Positions 24,769 through 33,419 of a stretch of DNA of 64,000 nt are shown here, piece by piece. The stretch is from Chloroflexota bacterium. Lineage in GTDB: Bacteria > Chloroflexota > Dormibacteria > Aeolococcales > Aeolococcaceae. The DNA is taken from positions 149,349-213,348 of the forward strand of contig VBIQ01000013.1 of NCBI GenBank assembly GCA_005880985.1, in the 5' to 3' direction. A program made the position numbers and the translations under genes. Each line of letters begins with the position of its first letter. Position 1 is the first letter of the stretch. The notes under the pieces were generated by a model. It did no database searches, had not been told where the DNA came from, and saw nothing but the letters and a program-made list of their open reading frames with translations.

Positions 24769-26409
24769 GTGCTCGCCGGCGGAGAGCAGCGCGGCGTGCC
24801 CGATCCGCGGGCGGAGCTGCGGCGCGGCCCGGGCTGGGTGCGGGCGTCGTGGCCGGACGGGATCACCCTGCGAGTCGCGGCGCGGCCGTCGCGGCACGGT
24901 GGCGTGACGCTCCGGAGCGAGCTGGTGGCCGGTGCCTCGCTGCGCCTCGACGCCCTCGGCGTCCGCCTCCGCGGCGCGCGCGCGTCACGGGTGCTGGTCG
25001 ACGGGTATCACTCCTGGGACTGGACGGGGGTGCGCGACGCGACCGCGCCCGGACGTGGCTGGTGGAGCGCGGTGTGGGGCGACGAAGGGGCGGACTCGCT
25101 GCTCACCGTGGCGCTGGCGGCCCCACCGCGGACGGGCGCCCTGTGGCTGCGATGGCAGGGGCCCGACGGGCTCGACGCGCTCTGCGCCGGGGAGCCGGTG
25201 CAGCACGGGCAGCGCACCGGCCCGCCGCTGTCGCTGGACCTGCCGGTCGCGGCCAGCACGACGCTGCGCTCCGACCCGTTGCGTGTCGCCGCCCTCGATC
25301 GGCGGCGGGGCGCCGGGACCGGCCTACCTGGTGAGCTCGGAGCGGTCACCACCGCCCGGCTGGTGGGATGGATGAGCTGGAACTCCCTGGGGGCGTCGGT
25401 CACCGCCGCCGACGTGGTCGCCGCTGCCGGGCAGCTCTGCCCGCCCGGCGGACTGGCGCTGCTCGACGACGGCTGGATGCGCTGCTGGGGTGACTGGCAA
25501 GTTCATGACGGTTTTGGCTCGAACCTGACGGAGCTCGCCGCGGCGGTGCGGCGCCAGGGACGCCACCTGGGCGTCTGGGCGGCGCCATTTCTCGTCGACG
25601 CCCGGATGGGGACGCAGCTCGCGGCACTCCTGCTCCGCGACGCCGAGGGAGCGCCGGTGGTCGACGTTCGCGCCTCGGCAGACCGTCTGGTGCTCGACGC
25701 GTCACGACCCGAGGTCCGCCACCACCTCGCCGCTCTCGGCGCCGCCTTCGCGCGCTGCGGCGTCCGTGCGCTCAAGCTCGACTTCCTCTATGCCGGGGCG
25801 CTGCCCGGCGCCCGTGCCGCGGGATGGAGCGGGGTGCGCGCCCTGCGCGAGGGCATGGCCGCCCTGGTCGGCGCCTACCGTGCCGCCGCTGCGCCAGGCA
25901 GCGCGGTGCTCGCCTGCGGAGCCCCGGCGCCGCCGATTGTCGGCCTCGCCGACACCTGTCGCAGCGGCGGCGACGCCGTCGTCAACGTCCCCGGCACCCA
26001 TGCCGCGCCGCCGCCGCGCCCCTGGTTCACCCACGGCGAGCTGGTGGTTCGCGCCCAGGCGCGCAACCTCGCCGCGCGCGCCTGGCTCTGGGGAACGACC
26101 CTGCCGCCCGACATCGATGCGGTCACCCTTGGCCAGATCGCCGACACCCCGCCGCCGGGCGGCGAGCTCGCCGCTCAGTGGCTGCGCCTGGCCGAGCGCT
26201 CCGGCGGACCGCTCCTCGACTCCGACCGCCCCGCAGCTGCGCTCGACCCAGCGCGGCTGCGCCAGCTCCGCGCCACGTGGCACCGCGTCGCGGGCCGGCC
26301 ACCGCGCCCCGACCGCAGCCACGACCCCCTGGCGATGCCGCCCGCGCCGATGAGCGAGGACGACTTCTACAGCTGGACCGAGCCTCCGGGTTGGGAGCCG
26401 AGCGAGTAG
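24769..26409 (+). CDS. Alpha-galactosidase-like glycoside hydrolase (GH36/clan D)
   Basis: At least 546 aa. An N-terminal beta-domain contains DGYHSWDWTG; the TIM barrel follows with LVGWMSWNSLG, LLDDGWM and ALKLDFLYAGALPG, whose Asp is the clan-D nucleophile, and CGAPAPPIVGLADTCRSGGD near the acid/base position. No signal peptide, so cytoplasmic hydrolysis is likely. The GTG at 24769 is the first standard start, yet the frame continues to 24718 with strand-like sequence (IDIALPGIQLEASPLL); a CTG at 24718 overlapping the previous stop may be the true start. Structured repeat D follows 28 nt after the stop. Confidence 0.75.
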   Translation: MLAGGEQRGVPDPRAELRRGPGWVRASWPDGITLRVAARPSRHGGVTLRSELVAGASLRLDALGVRLRGARASRVLVDGYHSWDWTGVRDATAPGRGWWSAVWGDEGADSLLTVALAAPPRTGALWLRWQGPDGLDALCAGEPVQHGQRTGPPLSLDLPVAASTTLRSDPLRVAALDRRRGAGTGLPGELGAVTTARLVGWMSWNSLGASVTAADVVAAAGQLCPPGGLALLDDGWMRCWGDWQVHDGFGSNLTELAAAVRRQGRHLGVWAAPFLVDARMGTQLAALLLRDAEGAPVVDVRASADRLVLDASRPEVRHHLAALGAAFARCGVRALKLDFLYAGALPGARAAGWSGVRALREGMAALVGAYRAAAAPGSAVLACGAPAPPIVGLADTCRSGGDAVVNVPGTHAAPPPRPWFTHGELVVRAQARNLAARAWLWGTTLPPDIDAVTLGQIADTPPPGGELAAQWLRLAERSGGPLLDSDRPAAALDPARLRQLRATWHRVAGRPPRPDRSHDPLAMPPAPMSEDDFYSWTEPPGWEPSE

Positions 26410-26436
26410 GCCGGCCGGCGACTTCGTTGTTACCGC

Positions 26437-26557
26437 GGCGGACGCGGCACGTCGCTGCAGAGGCGCGCGGTTCTGACGCCTTTGGCGTCAGCCCGCTCTG
26501 CTCGGCTCCTGCAGGGAGCCTGCGCGACGACCTCTTCCGCGACGTGCCGCATCCGCC
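26437..26557 (+). repeat. Structured 3'-flank element, copy D
   Basis: Outer arms 26437-26455 and 26539-26557 pair over 18 of 19 positions. TGACGCC (26474-26480)/GGCGTCA (26484-26490) forms the first internal hairpin with a TTT loop; GGCTCC TGCAG GGAGCC forms the second. Read along the upstream gene's transcript, the order equals that of copies A-C. It is the most divergent copy and lies between the convergent GH36-like gene and the small membrane protein gene. Confidence 0.65.
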
Positions 26558-26688
26558 CCTCGCCGGTGCGCAGTCGCTCGACGTCGGACGTGGGCGCTCG
26601 GTCCCACCCTCCGCAAAGCGAGAGGGTGCTTTGCGCACCCCGTCGCGCCGCGGTTGCGTTGCGGCGTTCAGCCGGCGACGTGCGGGGA

Positions 26689-26877
26689 TCAGTGCCGGGG
26701 CTGGTGGGACTTGGGGGGCGGCTGTTTGGGGATGGCCTCGCCCACCTGCGGGTAGAGGGACTCGTCCAGCTCCCAGCCCCGGTTCGGCTCGCGAGCGCTC
26801 ATCCTCCAGACGCCGACGACAAAGCCCACCACGAGGACGACAACGGCGGCCAACCCGATCACAGCGACGACGATCAC
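26689..26877 (-). CDS. Small single-span membrane protein
   Basis: A 62-aa protein with a GTG start. Residues 1-25 form one hydrophobic helix (VVAVIGLAAVVVLVVGFVVGVW), followed by a polar Pro- and Lys-containing tail. It is not recognised and has no clear ribosome site, so the call rests on the well-formed membrane helix. It is isolated between structured elements D and the hairpin at 26978. Confidence 0.5.
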   Translation of the reverse strand: MIVVAVIGLAAVVVLVVGFVVGVWRMSAREPNRGWELDESLYPQVGEAIPKQPPPKSHQPRH

Positions 26878-26977
26878 AGAGACCAGGATAGGTGACTCAT
26901 CGCTCCGCGTCGACCATCACCCGGCGCCGCGTGACGCCGTGCTCACCACCCGGTTGCACCGCGGTCGCGAGGGCCAC

Positions 26978-27047
26978 GGCAGCGCAGGCCCGCTCAGCGC
27001 AGCGCCGCGATCAGTCGGCAGTGCGGCGAGCGGGCCTGCATGCTGCC
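26978..27047. repeat. Long inverted repeat
   Basis: GGCAGC then GCAGGCCCGCTC (26978-26995) pairs with GAGCGGGCCTGC (27028-27039) and GCTGCC (27042-27047), with a 2-nt AT bulge. The loop region can form a smaller GCCGC/GCGGC stem. It could terminate rarA transcripts that pass repeat B, or be a related but distinct element. Confidence 0.6.
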
Positions 27048-27113
27048 GACCAACGGCACCGTCTCCGCGCCACCGAGCAGCCGAAGGCCCCAATGGCAGT
27101 TCTGTTTCGCGAA

Positions 27114-27241
27114 GGAGGGGGAGGCGCCGTCGCGGAGAGAACCCTCTGAGACGCGCCGTGCAGGCGCGCTCGAAGAGCCGAGTCGACGCCGATAGGCGTC
27201 GGCCGGCGAGGGTGAACGCAGTCGATGGCGCCTCCCCCTCC
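27114..27241 (-). repeat. Structured 3'-flank element, copy B
   Basis: Outer arms 27114-27128 and 27227-27241 are perfect over 15 nt. CGACGCC (27184-27190)/GGCGTCG (27195-27201) is the conserved hairpin. The second hairpin keeps the GTGCA loop but its stem is CGCGCC/GGCGCG, a compensated change from CGCGGC/GCCGCG in copies A and C. It begins 10 nt past the rarA stop on the rarA transcript strand. Confidence 0.82.
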
Positions 27242-27251
27242 CCGCGCTACC

Positions 27252-28652
27252 TCAGGACTCCCCCGCCGCCGGACTCGCTCCTTCCCGCCGCCGAGCAAGC
27301 TCAGCCCGCATCGCCGCCAGCCGTTCGGCGATCGCGGCTTCGGCGCCGTGCCCGCTCGGCTGGTAGTAGCGCCGGTCGGCGAGTACGTCGGGGAGATGCT
27401 GCTGCTCGACCACCCCATCCTGGTAGTCGTGCGCGTAGCGATACCCGCTGCCGAAGCCCATCGCGCGGGTCAATCCGGTCGAGGCGTTGCGCAGATGCAG
27501 CGGAACCGGCTGGGTGAGCGTGGCGCGCACGTCCTCCAGGGCGGCGCTGTAGGCGCGCATCGCGGAGTTGCTCTTTGGCGCGGCGGCGAGGTAGAGCGCC
27601 GCCTCCGCCAGCGGCAGGAAGCCCTCGGGCATGCCGATGGCGTGCACCGCCTGCTGGGCCGCCACCGCGAGCGGCAGCGCCGCGGCATCGGCGAGTCCGA
27701 CGTCCTCGGCGGCGAGGGTCACCAGTCTGCGGGCGACGAACATCGGGTCCTCGCCCGCCTCGAGCATGCGCGCCAGCCAGTACACCGCCGCATCCGGGTC
27801 GCTGCCGCGCACCGACTTGATCAGTGCCGATGCCAGCCAGTAGTGCTGATCGCCGGCACGGTCGTAGAGGAGCATCGGGTTCTGCAGCGCTCCCTCGACG
27901 TCGGCGGCGGTGATGCGACGGTGTCCGTCCTCCACCGCGGCTGCGGCCACCGCGAGTTCGAGGGCATCGAGGGCGACGCGGGCATCGCCGCCGCTGAGCG
28001 AGACCAACCGGTCCTCCGCCTGCGGGTCGAGCTCGGCGCCGCTGGCCTGCAGACCCCGCTCGCGATCGGCGAGCGCGCGGCGCACCAGGGCCCGCACCTG
28101 ATCCGGTTCCAGCGCCTCCAGCCGCACCACCCGAGCGCGCGAGAGCAGCGCGGCGTTGACCTCGAAGCTGGGATTCTCGGTTGTCGCCCCCAAGAGCGTG
28201 ACGAGCCCGCTCTCGACGTTGGGCAGGATCGCGTCCTGCTGCCCCTTGTTGAAGCGGTGGATCTCGTCAACGAAGAGGATGGTCGGCTGGCCGAGGCGCT
28301 GTCGCTCGCGCGCTCGCTCGACGATCTTGCGCAGGTCGGCCACCCCGGCGTTGACCGCGCTCACCGCCTCGAAGGCCGCCTGGGAGCGGCCGGCGATGAT
28401 CCGCGCCAGCGTCGTCTTGCCGCTGCCCGGCGGGCCCCAGAGGATCAGCGACGGCAGCCTGTCACCCTCGAGAGCTCGGCGCAGCACGCTGCCCGGTCCG
28501 ATCACCGCCTCCTGACCGACGAACCCCTCGAGCGACGCGGGACGCATCCGGGTCGACAGCGGGACGCGTGCAGCCGCCGCCACCGGCTCCGAGACGTCTC
28601 CCCGGTTGCCCCTCTCACCGGCGTCGGCAAAGAGCCCCGACTGCTCGCCCAT
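27252..28652 (-). CDS. rarA: Replication-associated recombination protein A (AAA+ ATPase)
   Basis: A 466-aa RarA/MgsA/WRNIP1-family ATPase. Walker A is [10 protein letters not shown], Walker [17 protein letters not shown], sensor 1 [13 protein letters not shown], then [11 protein letters not shown] and the C-terminal tetramerisation region ([19 protein letters not shown]). It acts at stalled forks and on single-strand gaps. GGAG lies before the ATG at 28652, chosen over the longer frame to 28859, which would overlap the divergent gene's promoter. Structured repeat B lies immediately 3' of the stop. Confidence 0.93.
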   Translation of the reverse strand: MGEQSGLFADAGERGNRGDVSEPVAAAARVPLSTRMRPASLEGFVGQEAVIGPGSVLRRALEGDRLPSLILWGPPGSGKTTLARIIAGRSQAAFEAVSAVNAGVADLRKIVERARERQRLGQPTILFVDEIHRFNKGQQDAILPNVESGLVTLLGATTENPSFEVNAALLSRARVVRLEALEPDQVRALVRRALADRERGLQASGAELDPQAEDRLVSLSGGDARVALDALELAVAAAAVEDGHRRITAADVEGALQNPMLLYDRAGDQHYWLASALIKSVRGSDPDAAVYWLARMLEAGEDPMFVARRLVTLAAEDVGLADAAALPLAVAAQQAVHAIGMPEGFLPLAEAALYLAAAPKSNSAMRAYSAALEDVRATLTQPVPLHLRNASTGLTRAMGFGSGYRYAHDYQDGVVEQQHLPDVLADRRYYQPSGHGAEAAIAERLAAMRAELARRREGASPAAGES

Positions 28653-28715
28653 CGATCGCTCCGGTCCCACATCCGGATGGTAGACGCGCCGCCGCCACCC
28701 GCCGCGCCGACCGCC

Positions 28716-28721
28716 TACAGT
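28716..28721 (+). promoter_or_regulatory. -10 box (TACAGT)
   Basis: TACAGT ends 7 nt before the ATG at 28729, consistent with a leaderless message. Confidence 0.5.
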
Positions 28722-28728
28722 TGATGCC

Positions 28729-29004
28729 ATGGGCGAGCGCGGGAACAGCATCGAACCCGACCTGACGGCGTGGATCGGGCGGCAGCGCCTGTTCTTCGTG
28801 GCCACCGCGCCCAGCGGCAGCGGCGGCCAGGTCAACCTGTCGCCGAAGGGGCTCGACACGTTTGCGATCCTCGATGAGCGGGCGGTCGCCTATCTCGACC
28901 TGACCGGCCGCGGAGTCGAGACGATCGCCCATGTCCGCGACAACGGACGGATCACGGTGATGTTCTGCGCCTTCGAGGGCCCGCCGAAGGAGGAACCGGC
29001 ATGA
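28729..29004 (+). CDS. Truncated pyridoxamine 5'-phosphate oxidase-like protein
   Basis: A 91-aa split-barrel flavin-binding domain fragment. LTAWIGRQRLFFVATAPSG and GQVNLSPKGLDTFAILDERAVAYLDLTGRGVETIAHVRDNGRITVMFCAFEG match the N-terminal half of a PPOX-family subgroup that normally runs to about 180-200 aa. Here it stops right after the fifth to sixth strands and its stop overlaps the DUF3151 start (ATGA). It may be a minimal domain or a decayed gene whose 3' half was lost before coupling to the next gene. Confidence 0.7.
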   Translation: MGERGNSIEPDLTAWIGRQRLFFVATAPSGSGGQVNLSPKGLDTFAILDERAVAYLDLTGRGVETIAHVRDNGRITVMFCAFEGPPKEEPA

Positions 29005-29522
29005 GCGGCGAGCAGCCGCCACGGGTGGTGCCGCTGCCGCTGAGCTCGGCGTCGGATGCGCCGCCACGGCACGAGACGGTGCTGCCCGCGCAGCCGCCCG
29101 AGGCGCTCGCCGCGCTCGATGCGGCGCTGGCGTCGGCACAGCCGTGGTCGGCGCTTCGCGCCACCGTGGCGCGCTGGCCGGCGCTGCTGGACGGCTGGGC
29201 ACGACTGGGCCGGTTGACATGGGAGGCGGGCGACCCGGTCGCGGCCTACGCCTTCGCCCGCACCGGCTACCATCGCGGCCTCGACGCGCTTCGCCGTCAC
29301 GGTTGGGGCGGCACCGGCATGGTGCGCTGGGCCCGAGAATCCAACCGCGGCTTTCTCCGCGCGCTGCACCTCCTGCTGGTGTGCTCGGCGAGCATCGGCG
29401 AGCAGGACGAGGCGGTGCGCTGCCGGCAGTTCCTCCTCGAGCTCGATCCCGAGGACGGCATCGGCGCGGCCGGCATCCCCGAGAATCCGCCGCGCGACTG
29501 GCGGCCGGAGCGGTTCCTCTGA
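29001..29522 (+). CDS. DUF3151 family protein
   Basis: A 173-aa protein of a family known mainly from Actinomycetota. It contains LPPSS-like N-terminal Pro-rich sequence, a helical tetratricopeptide-like core (ARLGRLTWEAGDPVAAYAFARTGYHRGLDALRR, then LLVCSASIGEQDEAVRCRQFLLELDP) and a Pro-rich end DPEDGIGAAGIPENPP. Function is unknown. The ATG overlaps the stop of the truncated flavin-binding gene; it converges on the SDR gene. Confidence 0.82.
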   Translation: MSGEQPPRVVPLPLSSASDAPPRHETVLPAQPPEALAALDAALASAQPWSALRATVARWPALLDGWARLGRLTWEAGDPVAAYAFARTGYHRGLDALRRHGWGGTGMVRWARESNRGFLRALHLLLVCSASIGEQDEAVRCRQFLLELDPEDGIGAAGIPENPPRDWRPERFL

Positions 29523-29540
29523 GCCGCGTCCGACAGTCCC

Positions 29541-30275
29541 TCAGCGCAGGCCGAGCCCGCCGTCGACGACGACGATCTGGCCGGTGACGTAGCCGGAACG
29601 CACCAGCATCAGGCACACCTCGGCCACCTCGTCGGGGATCCCGCTGCGCTGCAGCGGCGCCATGCCCTTCACCACCTGGTGAAGATCGGTCCACCCCTCG
29701 GTCCACGGCGTCTCGATGAGTCCCGGAGCCACGGCGTTGACACGGATCTGCGGCCCCAGCACGTTGGCCAGCAGCACGGTGAGATGGTTGACCGCCGCCT
29801 TGGACACCGCGTAGGGCACCGAGCTCCCGGTGGGGCGCACCCCGGCCAGCGAGCTGATGTTGACGATCACCCCGTCACCGTGCTCGCGCAGCGCCGGCAC
29901 CGCCGCCCGGGTGAGGTACCAGGTGCCGAGCACGTTGACATCGAGGATGCGATGCCACACCTCGTCGGTGACCGCGTCGAGGTCGGCGTGGGGGATGCGC
30001 ACCGTGGTGCCGGCGTTGTTGACGAGGATGTCGAGCCGTCCCCAGCGATCGATGGCGGCGCTGACCAGACGCCGAGCCTGCGCCTCGTCGGCGATGTCGC
30101 CCTGCACGTAGGTGGCCTCGGGCAGCTCGGCAGCGAGCGCCTCGCCCACCTCCACCGACGACCGCGAGTTGACCACCACCCGCACGCCCTCGCCGGCGAG
30201 AGCGCGAGCGACCGCGGCGCCGATGCCGCTCGACGAGCCGGTGATGATGGCGACGCGCCCGGCGATCGACTCCAT
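29541..30275 (-). CDS. Short-chain dehydrogenase/reductase
   Basis: A 244-aa classical SDR. TGSSSGIGAAV is the Rossmann glycine motif, LVNNAGT the structural NAG motif, and Ser in ISSLAG with YAVSK (Tyr and Lys) the catalytic residues. AVAPGLIETP follows as in FabG-like members. VVNSRSS after strand 2 suggests NADP(H) preference. Substrate unknown. Confidence 0.92.
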   Translation of the reverse strand: MESIAGRVAIITGSSSGIGAAVARALAGEGVRVVVNSRSSVEVGEALAAELPEATYVQGDIADEAQARRLVSAAIDRWGRLDILVNNAGTTVRIPHADLDAVTDEVWHRILDVNVLGTWYLTRAAVPALREHGDGVIVNISSLAGVRPTGSSVPYAVSKAAVNHLTVLLANVLGPQIRVNAVAPGLIETPWTEGWTDLHQVVKGMAPLQRSGIPDEVAEVCLMLVRSGYVTGQIVVVDGGLGLR

Positions 30276-30284
30276 GGCGCAGGG

Positions 30285-30290
30285 ATGCTA
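30285..30290 (-). promoter_or_regulatory. -10 box (TAGCAT) of SDR gene
   Basis: Minus-strand TAGCAT, 9 nt ahead of the SDR ATG at 30275; leaderless-type spacing. Confidence 0.45.
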
Positions 30291-30335
30291 CCCGGCGAGC
30301 CGATGATCCGTCCGGCGCCGGCGTTGAGAAGGCGG

Positions 30336-31268
30336 CTACGGGGTCGCGGAGTCGACCGAGGGCGCCGCCTGGATCACCGACCGCAGCGCCTGCGCCGCTC
30401 CCAGGATGCCGGCAGCCTCATACGGCACCACGATGGTGGCGTTGTCGCTCTCGGCGAACTTCGACAGCGTGTCGAGCTGGAGGATCGACACCAGGGTCGG
30501 GTCGGGAGCGGCCTGCCTGATCGCGCTGTAGACGGTGTTGATCGCCTGGGCACGGCCTTCGGCGTTGAGAATCGCCGCCTGCCGCGTGCCCTCGGCGTTG
30601 AGGATTGCCGCCTGCCGGGTGCCCTCGGCCTCGAGGATTGCCGCCTGCTTCTGGCCGTCGGCGACGTTGATCGCCGACTGCCGCTGTCCCTCCGACTGGA
30701 AGATGACGGCGCGCTTCTCCTGGTCCGCCTGCTTCTGCAGCGCCATCGCCTGCAGGATGTTCGGCGGCGGCAGGATCTCGACGATCTCCACCCGGTTGAT
30801 GCGGATCCCCCACTTGTCGGTGACCGCCTCCATCTGCTGCTGGATCTGGGTGTTGATCTGCTCGCGGCCCGAGAGCGCCTCGTCGAGGGTGACCGAGCCG
30901 AACACCGACCGCAGCGCGCTGCGACTCTGCTGATCGACGGCGACCTCGTAGCTGGCGACGCTGAAGAGCGCAGCCCGGGCGTCGACGATCTGGCTGAAGA
31001 TGGTCGCGGTCACCTGGACGGCGACGTTGTCGCGACTGATGACCTGCTGGCGATCGCCCGGGCGAGGAACCTCACGGATGTCGACCAGCTGGAGCTGGTC
31101 GACGAAGGGCACCAGCAGGACGATGCCGGGCTCGCGGATGGCGCGATACTGACCGAGCCGCTTGATGACGCCGACCTTGCCCTGTTGCACCAGCCGCACG
31201 CTGAGCGCGATCAGGATGATGACGACGAAGACAACCACCGCCGGAACGATGACCACGACGAGGTCCAC
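30336..31268 (-). CDS. SPFH/Band 7 membrane scaffold protein
   Basis: A 310-aa stomatin/QmcA-type protein. The N-terminal membrane helix (VVVIVPAVVVFVVIILIAL) precedes SVRLVQQGKVGVIKRLGQY and the SPFH core, then a coiled coil with repeated EAEGTRQAAILNAEGTRQ units around 200-240. Such proteins build membrane microdomains and are regularly encoded next to NfeD, as here (26 nt downstream of the NfeD gene). GTG start with GGGGGAG upstream. Confidence 0.92.
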   Translation of the reverse strand: MDLVVVIVPAVVVFVVIILIALSVRLVQQGKVGVIKRLGQYRAIREPGIVLLVPFVDQLQLVDIREVPRPGDRQQVISRDNVAVQVTATIFSQIVDARAALFSVASYEVAVDQQSRSALRSVFGSVTLDEALSGREQINTQIQQQMEAVTDKWGIRINRVEIVEILPPPNILQAMALQKQADQEKRAVIFQSEGQRQSAINVADGQKQAAILEAEGTRQAAILNAEGTRQAAILNAEGRAQAINTVYSAIRQAAPDPTLVSILQLDTLSKFAESDNATIVVPYEAAGILGAAQALRSVIQAAPSVDSATP

Positions 31269-31294
31269 GGACTCCCCCTCTCGGTGTGACGGCC

Positions 31295-31762
31295 TCAGCC
31301 TGCCGGCGGGGCCTGGGTTGCGGAAGCGACGGACGCGGCGCGGACCACCAGGGTGGTGCCGTGTACCGCGGTGATGACGACGTGCGTGCTGGGCGGAAGT
31401 GACGCTCCCGAATCGGTGACCGCCAGCCAGCGCTCTCCGGCAAGCATCGCGTGCCCGGGGTGCAGCTCGTCGCCGACCTCATCGAGGGTGAGAGCTGCCT
31501 GGCCCACGATGTCGTGCACGCCCTTGAGACGCACCGGGACGCGATGCCGGTCGACGACGCGCGCCACCACCGGGCGGATGAGGCTGAGTCCACCGAGGCC
31601 CACCACCGCGAACACCGCCAGCTGGACCCCGAGGGGGGCGCCCACCGCGGCCACCAGGGCGGCCACCAGGCTGCCGGCACCGAGGAAGACGGCGAAGAAG
31701 GCCTGATGGAAGGCCTCGAGGACGATCAGTGCGATTCCGAAGATCAGCCAGAACAGGGCCAT
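31295..31762 (-). CDS. NfeD family membrane protein
   Basis: A 155-aa protein with three to four N-terminal membrane helices (ALFWLIFGIALIVLEAFHQAFFAVFLGAGSLVAALVAA) and a C-terminal OB-fold domain: VPVRLKGVHDIVGQAALTLDEVG and GERWLAVTDSGASLPPSTHVVITAVHGTTLVVRA. It lacks the serine protease domain of long NfeD proteins. It starts the operon with the SPFH protein, its expected partner. Confidence 0.9.
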   Translation of the reverse strand: MALFWLIFGIALIVLEAFHQAFFAVFLGAGSLVAALVAAVGAPLGVQLAVFAVVGLGGLSLIRPVVARVVDRHRVPVRLKGVHDIVGQAALTLDEVGDELHPGHAMLAGERWLAVTDSGASLPPSTHVVITAVHGTTLVVRAASVASATQAPPAG

Positions 31763-31771
31763 CTCAGCCCG

Positions 31772-31777
31772 AGTGTA
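31772..31777 (-). promoter_or_regulatory. -10 box (TACACT) of NfeD/SPFH operon
   Basis: Minus-strand TACACT, 9 nt before the ATG at 31762, so the operon message is probably leaderless. Confidence 0.5.
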
Positions 31778-31858
31778 CGGCGGCTTGGCTGGCTGCGCTC
31801 ACCCCCGTTGGCGGGCTGCGCTCACCGCATCGGCGTGCTCCGGTCGCGCGACGGCGCC

Positions 31859-32785
31859 TCAGGCGCGAGCGGGAGTCGCCGAGGCTGCCTCGTAGACGTC
31901 GACGACGTGCCGGTAGTTGGTGGCGACCTGCTCGACCGCCTTGTCACGGGCGAGCCCCTGGTCGAGGTAGGCCTTGAGTGCGTCCCACCAGATGGTGCGA
32001 CCGATGGCGAAGCCGATGTAACCGGGAACCACCGCGCCCTGACGCAGCCAGTGGTCGACCTTGGCGGCGTCGGCGCCACGGCCGAGGACGACGCAGCCGA
32101 CGCCGTCGCGCCCACCGCTGCGGGCCTGGACGACGATCCGCTCGCAGTCCTCCCGAGTGTCGATGCCCTCGATCTTCCAGATGTCCGGTTCGACGCCGGC
32201 CTTCTGCAGCTCGGCGATGGTTCGCACCATCAGCTTGGGACGCAGCTCGGCGTCATAGCGGTCGGCATCGCCGCCGACCGACTCGAGCTGGGCCGGCTCG
32301 GCCGGCACCAGCAGCTCGAACAGGAAGCGGCGGCGACGCGCGTGCAGCCAGTCGGAGAGGCGTCGCAGGCGCTCACTCTGACGCCGGTTGAGGGCCGCGT
32401 CGCCGTCGGGGTTGTAGCGCGTCAGCACCTTGGAGAAGGTGGGATCGAACTCCTCGATGTGGCGGCCGAAATCATCGCCATACTCGAAGTCGAACTCGTC
32501 CTGGCCGCTCTTCTCCACCGGCATTGCGAGGATGATGCCGTCGCCTCGCGCCCGCCGGGCCACCTCGCTTCCGAACTGCTCGTCGACGAGGATTCCCGCG
32601 GAGTCCTTGGGTACTCCCTGCTCGAGGGCGCGCCGGAAGCCCTCGGAGATCACCGTCTTGGCGTCGATGATACGCTCCACCTGCCCGGCGTCGGGTGCTC
32701 CCGGAATGCCGAACATCTTCTTGAGGAAGGAGCCGCGATGATCGAAGGCGAGGATGTAGAGGCGGCGGTCATACCCCAGGCCCAT
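31859..32785 (-). CDS. DUF2090/IolC-C-like aldolase-fold protein
   Basis: A 308-aa TIM-barrel protein. YILAFDHRGSF, AGILVDEQFGSEVA, LAMPVEKSGQDEFDFEYG, FELLVPAEPAQL, PDIWKIEGID and CVVLGRGAD resemble the C-terminal aldolase domain of 5-dehydro-2-deoxygluconokinase (2-deoxy-5-keto-gluconate 6-phosphate aldolase-like). No inositol genes are nearby, so the substrate is uncertain. The ATG at 32785 has AGGAG 8 nt upstream; the GTG at 32794 is too close to that site. Confidence 0.75.
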   Translation of the reverse strand: MGLGYDRRLYILAFDHRGSFLKKMFGIPGAPDAGQVERIIDAKTVISEGFRRALEQGVPKDSAGILVDEQFGSEVARRARGDGIILAMPVEKSGQDEFDFEYGDDFGRHIEEFDPTFSKVLTRYNPDGDAALNRRQSERLRRLSDWLHARRRRFLFELLVPAEPAQLESVGGDADRYDAELRPKLMVRTIAELQKAGVEPDIWKIEGIDTREDCERIVVQARSGGRDGVGCVVLGRGADAAKVDHWLRQGAVVPGYIGFAIGRTIWWDALKAYLDQGLARDKAVEQVATNYRHVVDVYEAASATPARA

Positions 32786-32843
32786 GGCGCCCACTCCTGC
32801 GCAACCCAGCTTCCCCTCGTCGACATCAAGGATAGCGCCGGGG

Positions 32844-33419
32844 TCACGGCGCGGGAGCGGCCACCACCTCGGCGTCGAGTGGCGACTCGCCGACCCGACC
32901 GCCGGCAGCGCGCAGCAGTGCCAGCATCACCAGCGCGCCGACGGTGGACCACCCGGCCAGGCTGATCCAGGCGCGGCCGAAGTCGGTGCCGGTGAGCTGC
33001 GCGTGCACCAGGAAGAGGCCGAACATCGGATAGGCGAGACGGTGGACCCAGCGCCACAGGCGCGCCGGCATCCGCCGCCGCACCGCGCTGGTGAGCCCGA
33101 CCAGCAGCAACAGCAGCAGCGCCGCGGTGCCGAGCCCGATACCCACCTGGCCGTAGGCGGCGCGAAAGGGGATGACGAGGTCGACCAGGCGGATCCGCGC
33201 GGCTGCGTCGAGCAGCAGGGCGCCGATGTGCACCCCGACCAGGGGCACCCAGAACCAGGAGAGGAAGCTGTGCACCGCCAGCACCGAGCGGTTGCGCGCC
33301 ACCGGAGCGAGCAGCGAGGTGCGCAGCGCCATCCCGGTCAGCAGCCCGGCACTGAGCACGGCGAAGGCTGCCAGGGCGGCGGCCCGGGCCGCGTACCACA
33401 GAACGATATCGGAGTTCAC
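32844..33419 (-). CDS. Ferric reductase-like heme membrane protein
   Basis: A 191-aa protein of about six membrane helices. Two His pairs, in LAVHSFLSWFWVPLVGVHIG and VHRLAYPMFGLFLVHAQL, are spaced 13 residues within helices as in ferric-reductase/YedZ-type cytochrome b domains. No FAD/NAD domain is attached. It is the last gene of a five-gene chain, its GTG overlapping the ApbE stop (GTGA). With ApbE it suggests transmembrane electron transfer to a flavinylated partner outside. Confidence 0.78.
   Translation of the reverse strand: MNSDIVLWYAARAAALAAFAVLSAGLLTGMALRTSLLAPVARNRSVLAVHSFLSWFWVPLVGVHIGALLLDAAARIRLVDLVIPFRAAYGQVGIGLGTAALLLLLLVGLTSAVRRRMPARLWRWVHRLAYPMFGLFLVHAQLTGTDFGRAWISLAGWSTVGALVMLALLRAAGGRVGESPLDAEVVAAPAP

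Larger units (their letters stand above)
26878..27251. other. Non-coding region with two large hairpins
   Basis: 374 nt between the small membrane protein and rarA. It holds the 18-bp-stem hairpin at 26978-27047 and structured repeat B at 27114-27241, and no gene that I would support. Confidence 0.55.
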
